The notes under the pieces are model-generated. The model saw only the letters and a list, made by a program, of their open reading frames with translations. It had not been told where the DNA came from and ran no database searches. From Candidatus Baltobacteraceae bacterium (GTDB lineage Bacteria; Vulcanimicrobiota; Vulcanimicrobiia; Vulcanimicrobiales; Vulcanimicrobiaceae), in NCBI GenBank assembly GCA_035502855.1, contig DATJTX010000031.1, positions 62,001 through 126,000 on the forward strand: a stretch of 64,000 bases of DNA, given 5' to 3'. Of the stretch, positions 50,690 to 59,399 are shown one piece after another. Numbering within the stretch: position 1 is the stretch's first letter; the number at the start of each line of letters is the position of its first letter. The position numbers and the translations under genes are program-made.

Positions 50690-53263
50690 CTAGCTCTTTA
50701 CCCACCCCGACCGGAGCGCTAACGTCACCGCTTCGCGCCGGCCGCGGCAATTCAATTTGCGGCAGATCGAGCGAATATGCGTGTCGATCGTTTGCGCGCT
50801 GCGCCCGCTTTCGGCGGCAATTTCCTTTGAGCTGGCACCGCGCGCGAGTTCCACCAAGATCGTGCGTTCGGCGAAGGTGAGCATGGTGTAGTTGCATGCT
50901 TCGGGTGCGGCGAACGGCAACGCGGAGAGAAGCCGGGCGATGCCGCCGAAATGATGTGCGCGCAAACGTTCGAGGCCGGCTTCGAATGCGGCCGGCTCGT
51001 TCTCACCCAGCGTACGGCGGTAAAGAACGCCCAACACTTGCGCGAGTGCGCGCAGATGGCGCGAACGAGGAGGCAAGATGCGTTCTGCTTCGGCGATCGT
51101 GCGGTACGCCGCCGCGCCGCGTCCGCGTAAGAGATCGCATAAGGCAAGCATCAGCTTGGTCCGAGCCACCCGCCGCGCCGTGCCGGTGTCGGTCTCGAGA
51201 AGCTGCTGCGCTTCGCGCATCCGCGCCTCGCCCTCCCCCGCGCGGCCGGAGGCGAGCGCATAGAGCGCGATCTCCGCGGCGCGCAGGGCTTTCCGATCGC
51301 TTCCGGTTTGATGTTCCACGGTACCGGCGAGCGTCCGGTACGCAGCGTCGAACTCGCCCTCCCAGGCCTTGCGCAGCGCGAGGGCCGGCAAGAGCGCTTC
51401 CTCGCGCGTCTGGGGCAGCGGCACCATCATTTGGGCGATCTCGGTCTCGAGTTGTTCGATGCCGGCGTCGTTGCCGCGATCGACCTCGATATCGTATGAC
51501 ACAAAAAGGCCATAGAGGCGCGTTTGCTGACTTGCGCTCTTGCGCGCGGATTCGATCAAGCGATCCAAAATGGCGAGGCTTTCGATCGGGTCGTCTTCGT
51601 CGTCATAGACGATCACGTAGAGCACGCTATAGGCACGGGCGGCAACATCGTAGAGTCCACGCGCTTGGGCGAGATCGATCGCAATTTTCGCAAATTTCCA
51701 CGCGTCGCCGCGCGCCGGCAAGAGGTGATGAACGAAGGCCGCCTGCTGATAGAAGCGCGCGCGAGCTTCGTCGCTCACGCTGGCGTCGATGATACTGCTT
51801 GCCGCGGCAATCGTCTTCAAGGCGTCCTCGAGGTGTCCACCACGAGCGAGGGCGGTCGCGTAGGTCCCGAGGATCGGCACGCGCAGCGCGGGCGCGAGCG
51901 CCGCGTCGTCGGCATACGGGGAGAGCAGGTCGCCGGCATCGCGGCCGTGGCGGATCAACTCGATTGCGTAGCGATGCACGAGCATCGCGCGGACGCCCGC
52001 TTCTCGAGCGCCGTCGATCGCGTCGACGAAGTCGCGCTCGGCCAGTTCAAAGGCGCCTCGCCCCGCTTCGAGCATTGCCTTGAGGCCAACGATCCGTGCG
52101 TCGCTGCGCTGGTCGCTCGCGGTCAGCGTGTCCAGCGCAGCTTGGAGTGTTTCGTTTTCGCCGTGCTCGAAAAGCGGAATTCCTTCGCGGACGAGCAGGT
52201 CGACGATCTGTTCCCGCGCCTGCGCGCGGGTAAAGAGCGCAAGCGCGCGTGCGTGGTTCCGGTTCAGCTCGAGCAGCGAGCCCGCCCGGATCAGGATTTC
52301 GCGGCGATGCCGCGGGTCTTCGCGCGCCAGTTCGTTTTCGAGAAAATCGCGAAAGAGGTCGTGGTAGCGATAGACGCCGGCCGGCTCCTCGCTCAAGAAG
52401 CCGGCGCCGCGCTTGAGCTGTGCGAGCAGTTCCGAATCCGCGCCGAGCTTGCTTGCCATCTCGAGATCGAAACTGGGAAGCGCGCTGGTGTTCAGAAGAA
52501 ACCGCCGCTGTTGCGGATCGAGGCTTGCGTAGATCTGCTCGGTCAGATAGCGGTAGAGCATTTCGCGCGCGCCCGCCGTTGCCGCGCGCAGATCGACCGC
52601 GTGACTGCGCGTCCGCAGCGCGATGTTCAGCGCGACGGGCCAACCGGCTACGAGCTCTCGCAGCGCTTCGATCTCGCTTGGAGCGATTTCGTCGGGCGCC
52701 TCGGTAGCCGCGGCCAGCGCCTCTTGCGGCGTAAAGCGCAGGTCGTCCTCGCCGATCGGGACGTCGATGCGTCCGTAGCCGACCCAGCTGGCGACCGGCA
52801 GCCCGACGTCGCTGCGCGAGGCGACGATCCACTTGACCCGTCCCGTCGTGCGCTCGATGAGGTCGACGATCAGCGGGACGCAGTTCCGGTCTACCGCGGC
52901 GTGATGAAGATCGTCGATCACGACGGTCGCAACGACGCGGCGCAGGTGCTCTGCGAACCAGTCACCGACTTCGGTGAGGGGAGCGCGAGCGTGCGCGAAG
53001 CGCTGCTGCATCGCGGGCCAGGTCGCGGCGATGTCGGGCACGAGCGGCTCGAACGCGCCGGCGAGGCCGCGTGCGAAAGCCACCAGCGAGTCGTCCTCGC
53101 GTGGAACGTCGTACCGGACGGCATCGAGGCGCGCAGTCGTGAGGTAGTCGCGCAAGGCGACGCTCTTGCCGAAACCCGCCGGGGCAACGATCAACGTCAC
53201 CGGGAATCGCGCGGCCCGCGCGATGCGTTCGTTGATGCGCGTGCGCATAAGCCCGGCAACCAT
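50690..53263 (-). CDS. large ATP-binding LuxR-family (MalT-like) regulator
   Basis: An 857-residue STAND-type activator. Walker A is A-P-A-G-F-G-K-S at about residue 27-34 and Walker B is T-V-V-I-D-D-L-H. A long tetratricopeptide-like middle (about 300-760) senses a ligand or partner, and the C-terminal LuxR helix-turn-helix has I-L-V-E-L-A-R-G-A-S-S-K-E-I-A and T-V/I-D-T-H-I-R-S-I. On ATP and inducer binding such proteins oligomerise and activate promoters. It is co-directional with, and 6 bases ahead of, the peptidase gene, so secreted proteolysis is its likely target. Confidence 0.88.
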   Translation of the reverse strand: MVAGLMRTRINERIARAARFPVTLIVAPAGFGKSVALRDYLTTARLDAVRYDVPREDDSLVAFARGLAGAFEPLVPDIAATWPAMQQRFAHARAPLTEVGDWFAEHLRRVVATVVIDDLHHAAVDRNCVPLIVDLIERTTGRVKWIVASRSDVGLPVASWVGYGRIDVPIGEDDLRFTPQEALAAATEAPDEIAPSEIEALRELVAGWPVALNIALRTRSHAVDLRAATAGAREMLYRYLTEQIYASLDPQQRRFLLNTSALPSFDLEMASKLGADSELLAQLKRGAGFLSEEPAGVYRYHDLFRDFLENELAREDPRHRREILIRAGSLLELNRNHARALALFTRAQAREQIVDLLVREGIPLFEHGENETLQAALDTLTASDQRSDARIVGLKAMLEAGRGAFELAERDFVDAIDGAREAGVRAMLVHRYAIELIRHGRDAGDLLSPYADDAALAPALRVPILGTYATALARGGHLEDALKTIAAASSIIDASVSDEARARFYQQAAFVHHLLPARGDAWKFAKIAIDLAQARGLYDVAARAYSVLYVIVYDDEDDPIESLAILDRLIESARKSASQQTRLYGLFVSYDIEVDRGNDAGIEQLETEIAQMMVPLPQTREEALLPALALRKAWEGEFDAAYRTLAGTVEHQTGSDRKALRAAEIALYALASGRAGEGEARMREAQQLLETDTGTARRVARTKLMLALCDLLRGRGAAAYRTIAEAERILPPRSRHLRALAQVLGVLYRRTLGENEPAAFEAGLERLRAHHFGGIARLLSALPFAAPEACNYTMLTFAERTILVELARGASSKEIAAESGRSAQTIDTHIRSICRKLNCRGRREAVTLALRSGWVKS

Positions 53264-53353
53264 GCGCTGGTAGTCTTACCCAAAATCCAGCGCAGGACTC
53301 CACCGCCCCAGCGTGAGCGAGCGCAGCGAGAGTAGCCGCACGAGGCGGCTGAA

Positions 53354-53398
53354 GGTTCGGAGCACAGGAAGTGCGACCGGCCGCAGGCCGGCCGAACC
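53354..53398 (-). terminator. nested hairpin downstream of pyrE
   Basis: GGTTCGG (53354-53360) pairs with CCGAACC (53392-53398), and inside it CCGGCC pairs with GGCCGG across GCA. It begins 4 bases after the pyrE stop (minus strand). No T-run follows, so it may be a factor-dependent terminator, an RNA-stabilising stem or a dispersed repeat. Confidence 0.45.
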
Positions 53399-53401
53399 GT
53401 C

Positions 53402-53956
53402 CTAGTTATCCGTTTTGGCTTCGCCGCGCGGCAACGAGAACTGGATCAGGGCACGGACGGGCGCGAGACCCCGGCTGACGACCGCGCAGGGCGTGACGCG
53501 CAAGCCCAATTCCTCGAGCCGGGCTTTGGCCGCGAGCAGTTCGCGTCCCGAGGTCACCACGTCCTCGAGTAAGAGCACATGCTGACCGGTGACGTAGGGA
53601 CCCTCGACGTACTCGTCGGCGAAAGCACCGTAGCCCTTGGGCGATTTGCGCACCGCGATGAGCGGGAGGCCGGACATCTGGGAGACCGCGGTCGCGATGA
53701 CGACGCCGCCGAGTTCGGTACCGGCCACGAGGTCGGGGTTGATCTCGGTGAGCAGCGGCACGAAAAGCCGTGCGATTCGGCGCAGCACGTGGGGATCCGA
53801 GAAGAGACGGAATTTATCGATGTAGTAGTCGCTGCGCACGCCGCCGGAAAGAACGTAATCGCCGCGGGTCAACGCGCGTTCCACGATGATTTTGCGCAGC
53901 CACACGAGTTCGGGCAACGGACCGACGGGCTGATTGGGAAAGCCTAGATGCTCCAT
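53402..53956 (-). CDS. pyrE: orotate phosphoribosyltransferase
   Basis: PyrE joins orotate and PRPP to orotidine 5'-phosphate in pyrimidine synthesis. The 184-residue protein has L-S-G-G-V-R-S-D-Y-Y-I-D (orotate-binding), A-G-T-E-L-G-G-V, R-K-S-P-K-G-Y-G-A and the PRPP motif L-L-L-E-D-V-V-T-S-G. The start is ATG 53956, overlapping the end of the peptide-binding protein gene by 13 bases. Pairing with a transporter gene is probably accidental coupling; no other pyr gene is near. Confidence 0.93.
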   Translation of the reverse strand: MEHLGFPNQPVGPLPELVWLRKIIVERALTRGDYVLSGGVRSDYYIDKFRLFSDPHVLRRIARLFVPLLTEINPDLVAGTELGGVVIATAVSQMSGLPLIAVRKSPKGYGAFADEYVEGPYVTGQHVLLLEDVVTSGRELLAAKARLEELGLRVTPCAVVSRGLAPVRALIQFSLPRGEAKTDN

Positions 53957-55569
53957 TGCCACGCGTTCCAGCTCTCGACCACCGGATTCGGATCGAAGCC
54001 TTTGAAGTCGACGCTGATGGGTTCCATTTGCCGCAACCAATTGATGAAGATTTCGGGCACGTCACGCGCGAGCAGCGCCTGCGTCTTCGCGTAGGCGGCT
54101 TTGCGCGTTGCTTGGTCGTAGTGGGTCAGCGCCATGGTTTCCGCGGCGTCCATCTCCGGGTTGCAGTACCGGGCGTAGTTGTACCCGCCGGGCGGTACAT
54201 TCTCGCACATGAATTGCGCGCTGTCGTCGGGATCGATGCCCGCGTACCACCCGTCGACGATAAAGTCGAATTTACCGTTTTGGAGGATGCCTCCCTCTCC
54301 GGCGGGTGCATAGATTTGCGCGCCGGGGAAAAGCTTGATCTGCGCCTGGATCCCGATGCGCCGCAGCTGCGCCTGGATCAGGACCGCGAGCTGCTTGTAG
54401 GTCGTGTTCGAATTTTCCGTGATCAGGAGCGGCGCGAGGGGCACGCCGTCCTTCTCCATGACGCCGCCGCGACCGGGCGAATAGCCGGCCTGAGCCAGTA
54501 GTGCCCGCGCCTTTGCCAAATCGTACGGCACCGACCGCACCTTGGGATCGAACGCCCACATCCAATTCGGGATGTCTTCGGTCGCGAGGGTCTCCTGGCC
54601 GTACATCGTCGTATCGACCAAGCCCCGCTTGTCGATGGCGTATGCGATCGCTCGCCGCACGCGCACATCCTTCATGAGCGCGCTCGCGGTGTTGATTTGA
54701 ACGTCGTAATAGCCGTTCACGCGCATCCAGGCCAGCGCGATATCTTGGGCGCCGTGCAGCTGCGGATAGAGGTGGATCGATCCCTGATAGATCCAATCGA
54801 TCGCGTGCGACTTGAGCAGTTCGACGGACGTATTCTCGTCCGGCACGATCTTGAGTTCGATGCGCCGCAGGCCCGGCTTGCCCAGGAAGAAGTTGTCGTT
54901 GGCGATGAGCGTGATGTGATCGTTGCGCACCCATTCACCGAACCGGAAGGCTCCGTCCGACACCGTCGGCTCGCTATTGAACGGAATTTGGTTGACGTTG
55001 GGGTACTTCGAGAGCACGTGTGCGGGCGCGACGCCGTACGGTTGATCGCTATCGGTGAAGAAGGTGTTGACGAACGGCGAGAATTTTTCTTTGAGGTGAA
55101 CGATCACCGTCCAATCGTCGGGCGTATCGATCGTCTTGATGTCGTCGTAGCCGTGGCGCGAGACGATATCGTTGTTCGGGTTCATCAACGCTTGCCACGT
55201 CCACTTGACGTCCTTCGAAGTGAACGGCACGCCGTCACTCCACTTCACGTCCTTGCGTAGGTGGTAGGCGATCGTCAATCCGTCGCGGCTGATGCCGCCG
55301 TTTCGCATGGTCGGGACTGCCGTCGCGAGGAGCGGCTGCTGCACGCCTTGTGCGTTCGGTTGAATGAGCGGGAGAAACATGAACCGCGCGATGAAGACGT
55401 CGACCGTATTCGAGGTCAGCAGCGGGTTCAAGTTCTTCGGTTCAGCCTGGATGGCGATGCGCAAGACGCCGGGCTGCGTCCACGAATGCTCGCCGGCAGT
55501 TTGGGTCGAGACTTTCGAACAGCCGGAAAGAAGACCGGCGAGGGCGATAAGGGCGCCCAGACGTTTCAC
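53944..55569 (-). CDS. ABC-transporter substrate-binding lipoprotein (peptide/nickel type)
   Basis: A 541-residue SBP_bac_5 protein. The start is taken as GTG 55569: GGAGG lies 11 bases before it, and the signal peptide (K-R-L-G-A-L-I-A-L-A, lipobox L-S-G-C) follows at once. An upstream TTG would place the GGAGG inside the gene. The mature protein has the family motifs W-S-D-G-V-P-F-T-S-K-D-V, R-R-A-I-A-Y-A-I-D-K-R and Y-D-L-A-K-A-R-A-L-L. It should capture peptides or similar solutes in the periplasm. No permease or ATPase genes are adjacent, so its partners are elsewhere. Confidence 0.9.
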   Translation of the reverse strand: MKRLGALIALAGLLSGCSKVSTQTAGEHSWTQPGVLRIAIQAEPKNLNPLLTSNTVDVFIARFMFLPLIQPNAQGVQQPLLATAVPTMRNGGISRDGLTIAYHLRKDVKWSDGVPFTSKDVKWTWQALMNPNNDIVSRHGYDDIKTIDTPDDWTVIVHLKEKFSPFVNTFFTDSDQPYGVAPAHVLSKYPNVNQIPFNSEPTVSDGAFRFGEWVRNDHITLIANDNFFLGKPGLRRIELKIVPDENTSVELLKSHAIDWIYQGSIHLYPQLHGAQDIALAWMRVNGYYDVQINTASALMKDVRVRRAIAYAIDKRGLVDTTMYGQETLATEDIPNWMWAFDPKVRSVPYDLAKARALLAQAGYSPGRGGVMEKDGVPLAPLLITENSNTTYKQLAVLIQAQLRRIGIQAQIKLFPGAQIYAPAGEGGILQNGKFDFIVDGWYAGIDPDDSAQFMCENVPPGGYNYARYCNPEMDAAETMALTHYDQATRKAAYAKTQALLARDVPEIFINWLRQMEPISVDFKGFDPNPVVESWNAWQWSI

Positions 55570-55730
55570 CAAGCGGAAAGCCTCCAAGGCAAAGATGGCC
55601 GGTTGAAAGATGGCTGGCTAAAGGTAAGCAAACCCGCCTATGTTTTGTGCTCCCCCGCTTGCCACCCGCTTTCCAGGTCATCCATCACGGTCGGTCCGGA
55701 TCGAGGAGCCGCAATCCGGGCAGGCTGCTC

Positions 55731-57785
55731 CTAGACGGCGGCTTTCGGGCTGACGCGGCCTCCCTGTACCGGATCGTAGCGCTCGTGCCGAGACAGGAAC
55801 GTTCCCAGGCCCTGGGTCCCGGTGCGCAGCTCGGTGATGTAGCGCGAGAGTTCGACCTGTGGAACATCGGCCTCGACCACGTCGAAGCCGATCTGCTCCG
55901 CCGGGTTCATTCCGAGAATTTGACCGCGCTTGCCGGTGAGCTGTTGGATGACGGTCGAGGTATATTGCGTCGGAACGGTGACCGTAACGCGCGAAATCGG
56001 CTCGAGCACCACCGGATGACACTTGGGCAGCGCATCGCGGACGCCCATGCCCGCCGCGGTCTTGAACGCCTGCTCGCTCGAATCCACATCGTGATAGGCT
56101 CCATCGTAGAGCGTCACGTGCACGTCGGTCACGGGAAACCCGTTCGGCCCATGCGTGAGCGCCTCGCGCACGCCTTTCTCTACCGCCGGGATGAATTGCC
56201 GGGGAACCACGCCGCCCACGATCTTTTCGTCGAAGCTTACCCCCGAGCCGCGTTCACGGGGCTCGAAACGCAGCCACACGTCCCCGAACTGGCCGTGACC
56301 GCCGGTTTGATGCTTGTAACGCGAATGGACCTCGGTCCCGGTTGTAATCGTCTCTTGATACGGAATCTGCGGCGCCGCGGTGTCGACTTCCACCTTGTAT
56401 TTGCGTGCCAAACGTTCGACGGCGATCGCGACATGCTGTTCGCCGCTGCCGAGCAAGAGCAGTTCGGCGGTGATTTCGGCTCGGTTCAGTTTGAGCGAGG
56501 GATCCTCGTCGACGATGCGCGCCAACATCGAGAAGATCTTGGCTTCGTCGATGCGCTCTTTCGGCTTGATCGCGATCGCGAAGCACGGCTCAGCGAGCGC
56601 AACACGCGGAAGCAGCACTTTATGACCGTTGCCCGTGAGTACATCGCCGGTTTTCACCGCTTCGAGACGGGCGATCGCGACGATCGCGCCGGGGCCGGCA
56701 TCGGCGATCGGCTCCTGCTTCTTGCCTTGCAGCCGATAGAGTCCGCCCGAGCGGACCTTCTCGCCCCCTTGCGTGATGTCGGTGAGCGTCGCATCGGATT
56801 TCAGCGTGCCCGAGAGCACGCGCACGATCGAGAGTTTCCCCGACTGCGGATGAATGACGGTCTTGATCACGTGCGCGATCGGCGGAGCCGCCGGGTCGGG
56901 TGCGATCGGACGGCCTTCGGCATCGAGCACGGGCGCCTGCGCGGGCGAGGGGAACCAGCGCTCGAGCGCGCGCATCAAGGCGGTCACGCCGGCACCGCTT
57001 GCGCCGGCGGCGACGAGCACCGGAACGATTTGGTCGTGCGAACACTCGCTGCACAGATCGCGCTCGACTTCATCGAGCGGCGGTTCAACGCCCTCGAGTA
57101 ATTCTTCCATCAGGTGATCGTCGAAATCGGCCATCGCCTCGAGCAATTCACCGTGTGCCTTACGCACGCGCTCGAGTACGTCTCCGGGCACTGCGCCTTC
57201 CCGCTCACCCTCGCTCTCGTACGAATACGCTTTCATATCGCACAGATCGACGTAGCCCGAAAATCCGCTCGTCTTCTCGTCCGCCGCCGAACGAGAGAAG
57301 AGCGGCCACTGCTCGGCGACGACGTGGCGACCGTAGAGCGATTGAAGCGCGGCGAGCGTACCCTCGAAATCAGCGCCCGGGCGGTCGAGCTTGTTTACGA
57401 CGAAGCAGTGTGGCAATTTCCGCGACTCGAGGTAGTCGACCAACGTTTTGGTTTGGACGACGCGAGCCGGATCGGCTTCGACGACGATCGCGGCGCCGTC
57501 GGCGCCGCAGAGGACGAGCTTGGTTTCTTCATAGAAATCGATGAAACCGGGCGCATCGATGATCGTCAGATCGACCCCGCCGCAGACACAGTGCGCGAAG
57601 CCTGCGGTCGTGGATTGCGCGTGCGAGACGTCTTCGGGTTCATGATCGGTGACGGTCGTGCCGTCGGAGATCGATCCGCGCCGTCCGATCGCGCCGGCGT
57701 GCGCAAGCACAGCCTCAACGAGCGTCGTCTTCCCAGCGTGATGCGGGCCGACAAAAGCGATGTTACGTTGCCGCTCGATGTCCAT
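55731..57785 (-). CDS. EF-G-like translational GTPase paralogue
   Basis: A 684-residue five-domain EF-G homologue. G1 is G-P-H-H-A-G-K-T (13-20) and G4 is N-K-L-D (131-134). G3 is D-A-P-G-F instead of D-T-P-G-H, so the His that positions the attacking water in EF-G is Phe81. This change is known to me from the EF-G2/EF-G-like branch, so it is not a mutation of the main factor. Domain IV (G-V-V-P-R-Q-F-I-P-A-V) and domain V (E-P-I-S-R-V-T-V) are present. It is the last gene of the sigma/MGMT operon, 15 bases after the PHP gene. Confidence 0.85.
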   Translation of the reverse strand: MDIERQRNIAFVGPHHAGKTTLVEAVLAHAGAIGRRGSISDGTTVTDHEPEDVSHAQSTTAGFAHCVCGGVDLTIIDAPGFIDFYEETKLVLCGADGAAIVVEADPARVVQTKTLVDYLESRKLPHCFVVNKLDRPGADFEGTLAALQSLYGRHVVAEQWPLFSRSAADEKTSGFSGYVDLCDMKAYSYESEGEREGAVPGDVLERVRKAHGELLEAMADFDDHLMEELLEGVEPPLDEVERDLCSECSHDQIVPVLVAAGASGAGVTALMRALERWFPSPAQAPVLDAEGRPIAPDPAAPPIAHVIKTVIHPQSGKLSIVRVLSGTLKSDATLTDITQGGEKVRSGGLYRLQGKKQEPIADAGPGAIVAIARLEAVKTGDVLTGNGHKVLLPRVALAEPCFAIAIKPKERIDEAKIFSMLARIVDEDPSLKLNRAEITAELLLLGSGEQHVAIAVERLARKYKVEVDTAAPQIPYQETITTGTEVHSRYKHQTGGHGQFGDVWLRFEPRERGSGVSFDEKIVGGVVPRQFIPAVEKGVREALTHGPNGFPVTDVHVTLYDGAYHDVDSSEQAFKTAAGMGVRDALPKCHPVVLEPISRVTVTVPTQYTSTVIQQLTGKRGQILGMNPAEQIGFDVVEADVPQVELSRYITELRTGTQGLGTFLSRHERYDPVQGGRVSPKAAV

Positions 57786-57800
57786 GCTGCTCTCCCACGC

Positions 57801-59399
57801 CTATCGGCGTTTGGTGGTTTTCTTCTTGCTCGTTCCCTTCAGCGGCTTCGAAGCCGGTTTGGCGACTTTCTTGACCGCCTTCTTCACGCCGGTTTTGGCT
57901 GCGCCGGCTTTTCGAGCCGGAGGCGCTTTTTTAACCGCACCCGGCTTCTTTGCCGGGAGCTTCTTGCCCGCTGCCTTCTTGGCGGGAGCCTTCTTGGCCG
58001 CGGCTTTCTTGACTGGAGCCGCCTTCTTCTTGATGGGAAGCGCCTTCTTGGCCGGCGCGGCTTTCTTGCCGGCGGCCTTTTTCTTGACCGGCGCCGCCTT
58101 GGCTGCGGTGATCTTTTTGACCGGTGCCGCAGCTTTCTTGACCGGCGCCTTTTTTGCCACCGCGGCTTTCTTGGCCGTGGTGGCTTTTGCGGCTGACTCC
58201 GGGCTTCGCTTCGAACTCGATTTGGGGGAAACCGCCGCGGTTGGGCGCTTGGTCAGGCGCTCCGGGCTGCTCGCTCGCTTTTTCGGGCCGAGGTCGCGCG
58301 AGGTCTTCGCGCTCTCGCGTGCCGCCCGCGGCGTAAGCTCGGGCTGGTCGGGCAGGCCGAGTTCGGCGCGGCCGAATCCGGTGATGCTGCTGCCCGGCTG
58401 CGCCGGCTCGGGAGAGCGCTGCGCCTGCGCTTCGAGATGTTCGCGCGTAGCACGCAGGACGACACGCGCCAGACGGCCGGCCACGGGGAAGACCACCTCG
58501 TTGATCTCGCATTCGTCCAGCATTCCCAGCACGACGTCGAACGCGCCGCCCTGATCTTTCGGACTATGCGCATCCGAACCGATCGCAATGCCGACGCCGC
58601 GCGCCTTGGCTTTGCGCATCAGGCGCTTGTTGGCGGCAATGTATTTGGCTCGCTGCTCCTCGTTCTCGGCGCGGTAGATCAGACGCGTGTTGACTTCCAC
58701 CGCCATGCCGCGCGCATGCGCGAGGTCGAGCAGCCGGTTCTCGTACCCTTCGAGTTTTTTCTCGTCGGGCCAATGACCCAAAGCCGCCGGTTTGTAAAAG
58801 TGGCCGACGATGTGCCCGGGCAGCTTTTCGATATCGTCGAAGAGACGGGCGACGTACAATTCCCAGGTCCGCTCGGTACCGACGTGGTCGTAGAGATGCG
58901 CGAATTCGGGATTGTCGTAGGGCCACATGAAGTCCGCGCCCTTCTCGGGATGATCGATCGGCAAGAAATGGACCGAGCGGATGATTCCGTCCGGTCGCAT
59001 TGCGTCGACGATGTTCTGCGCGTCCGGTCGCGCGCGCGGGTCGTTGTCGACCTCGGCGCCGATCGAAAAGCGCATGCCGCGTCGCAAGCTTTCGCCGACC
59101 ACCGCGGCATGAGCGACGTCGACCCCGGCGGTCTCGGCCGCGCCGTAGAGATCGCCGGCGTGGGCGAGCTTGAGCGCGCGGCGCACCGTGTGCACCGCGC
59201 CGGGATCTTCGAACGTGAGATAGTTGATGTGGTCCGTGACCATCAAAAAGCGCGGCGAATTACGCCGGCACGCATGATAGAACCAGAGGAAGAGCATCCG
59301 TGGCGAGTACGCGATGGGTCGTTCCTCGGTAAACGGACGATGTTCGCCCTTGGCGTGACCGTGGACATCGGGGATCGCGGCAATACGAGGGTCGCTCAG
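57801..59399 (-). CDS. PHP-domain phosphoesterase with histone-H1-like tail, probable CTG start
   Basis: The PHP metal site is complete only if the gene starts upstream of the first ATG (59297). The in-frame codons before it encode D-V-H-G-H, the first PHP motif, followed by V-T-D-H, G-A-E-V-D, G-H-F-Y, E-V-N-T and G-S-D-A-H. No ATG, GTG or TTG precedes D-V-H-G-H. CTG 59399 overlaps the upstream stop (CTGA) and has AAGGA 9 bases before it, so CTG is the likely start, giving 532 residues. Residues 1-330 are the phosphoesterase. The last 200 are a Lys/Ala/Pro tail of A-K-K-A and P-V-K-K repeats, like histone H1 or AlgP tails, and should bind DNA or RNA. Confidence 0.75.
   Translation of the reverse strand: MSDPRIAAIPDVHGHAKGEHRPFTEERPIAYSPRMLFLWFYHACRRNSPRFLMVTDHINYLTFEDPGAVHTVRRALKLAHAGDLYGAAETAGVDVAHAAVVGESLRRGMRFSIGAEVDNDPRARPDAQNIVDAMRPDGIIRSVHFLPIDHPEKGADFMWPYDNPEFAHLYDHVGTERTWELYVARLFDDIEKLPGHIVGHFYKPAALGHWPDEKKLEGYENRLLDLAHARGMAVEVNTRLIYRAENEEQRAKYIAANKRLMRKAKARGVGIAIGSDAHSPKDQGGAFDVVLGMLDECEINEVVFPVAGRLARVVLRATREHLEAQAQRSPEPAQPGSSITGFGRAELGLPDQPELTPRAARESAKTSRDLGPKKRASSPERLTKRPTAAVSPKSSSKRSPESAAKATTAKKAAVAKKAPVKKAAAPVKKITAAKAAPVKKKAAGKKAAPAKKALPIKKKAAPVKKAAAKKAPAKKAAGKKLPAKKPGAVKKAPPARKAGAAKTGVKKAVKKVAKPASKPLKGTSKKKTTKRR

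Noticed and set aside
55575-55640. Near-repeat AAAGATGGC(C/T)GG upstream of the peptide-binding protein gene
   Set aside because: Only two short copies; too small to call a functional repeat.
57900-58200. Plus-strand Ala/Phe/Leu-rich frame opposite the Lys/Ala tail, looking like membrane helices
   Set aside because: It is the antisense of AAG/GCC repeats. The tail strand continues a complete PHP domain, so the minus strand is the real gene.
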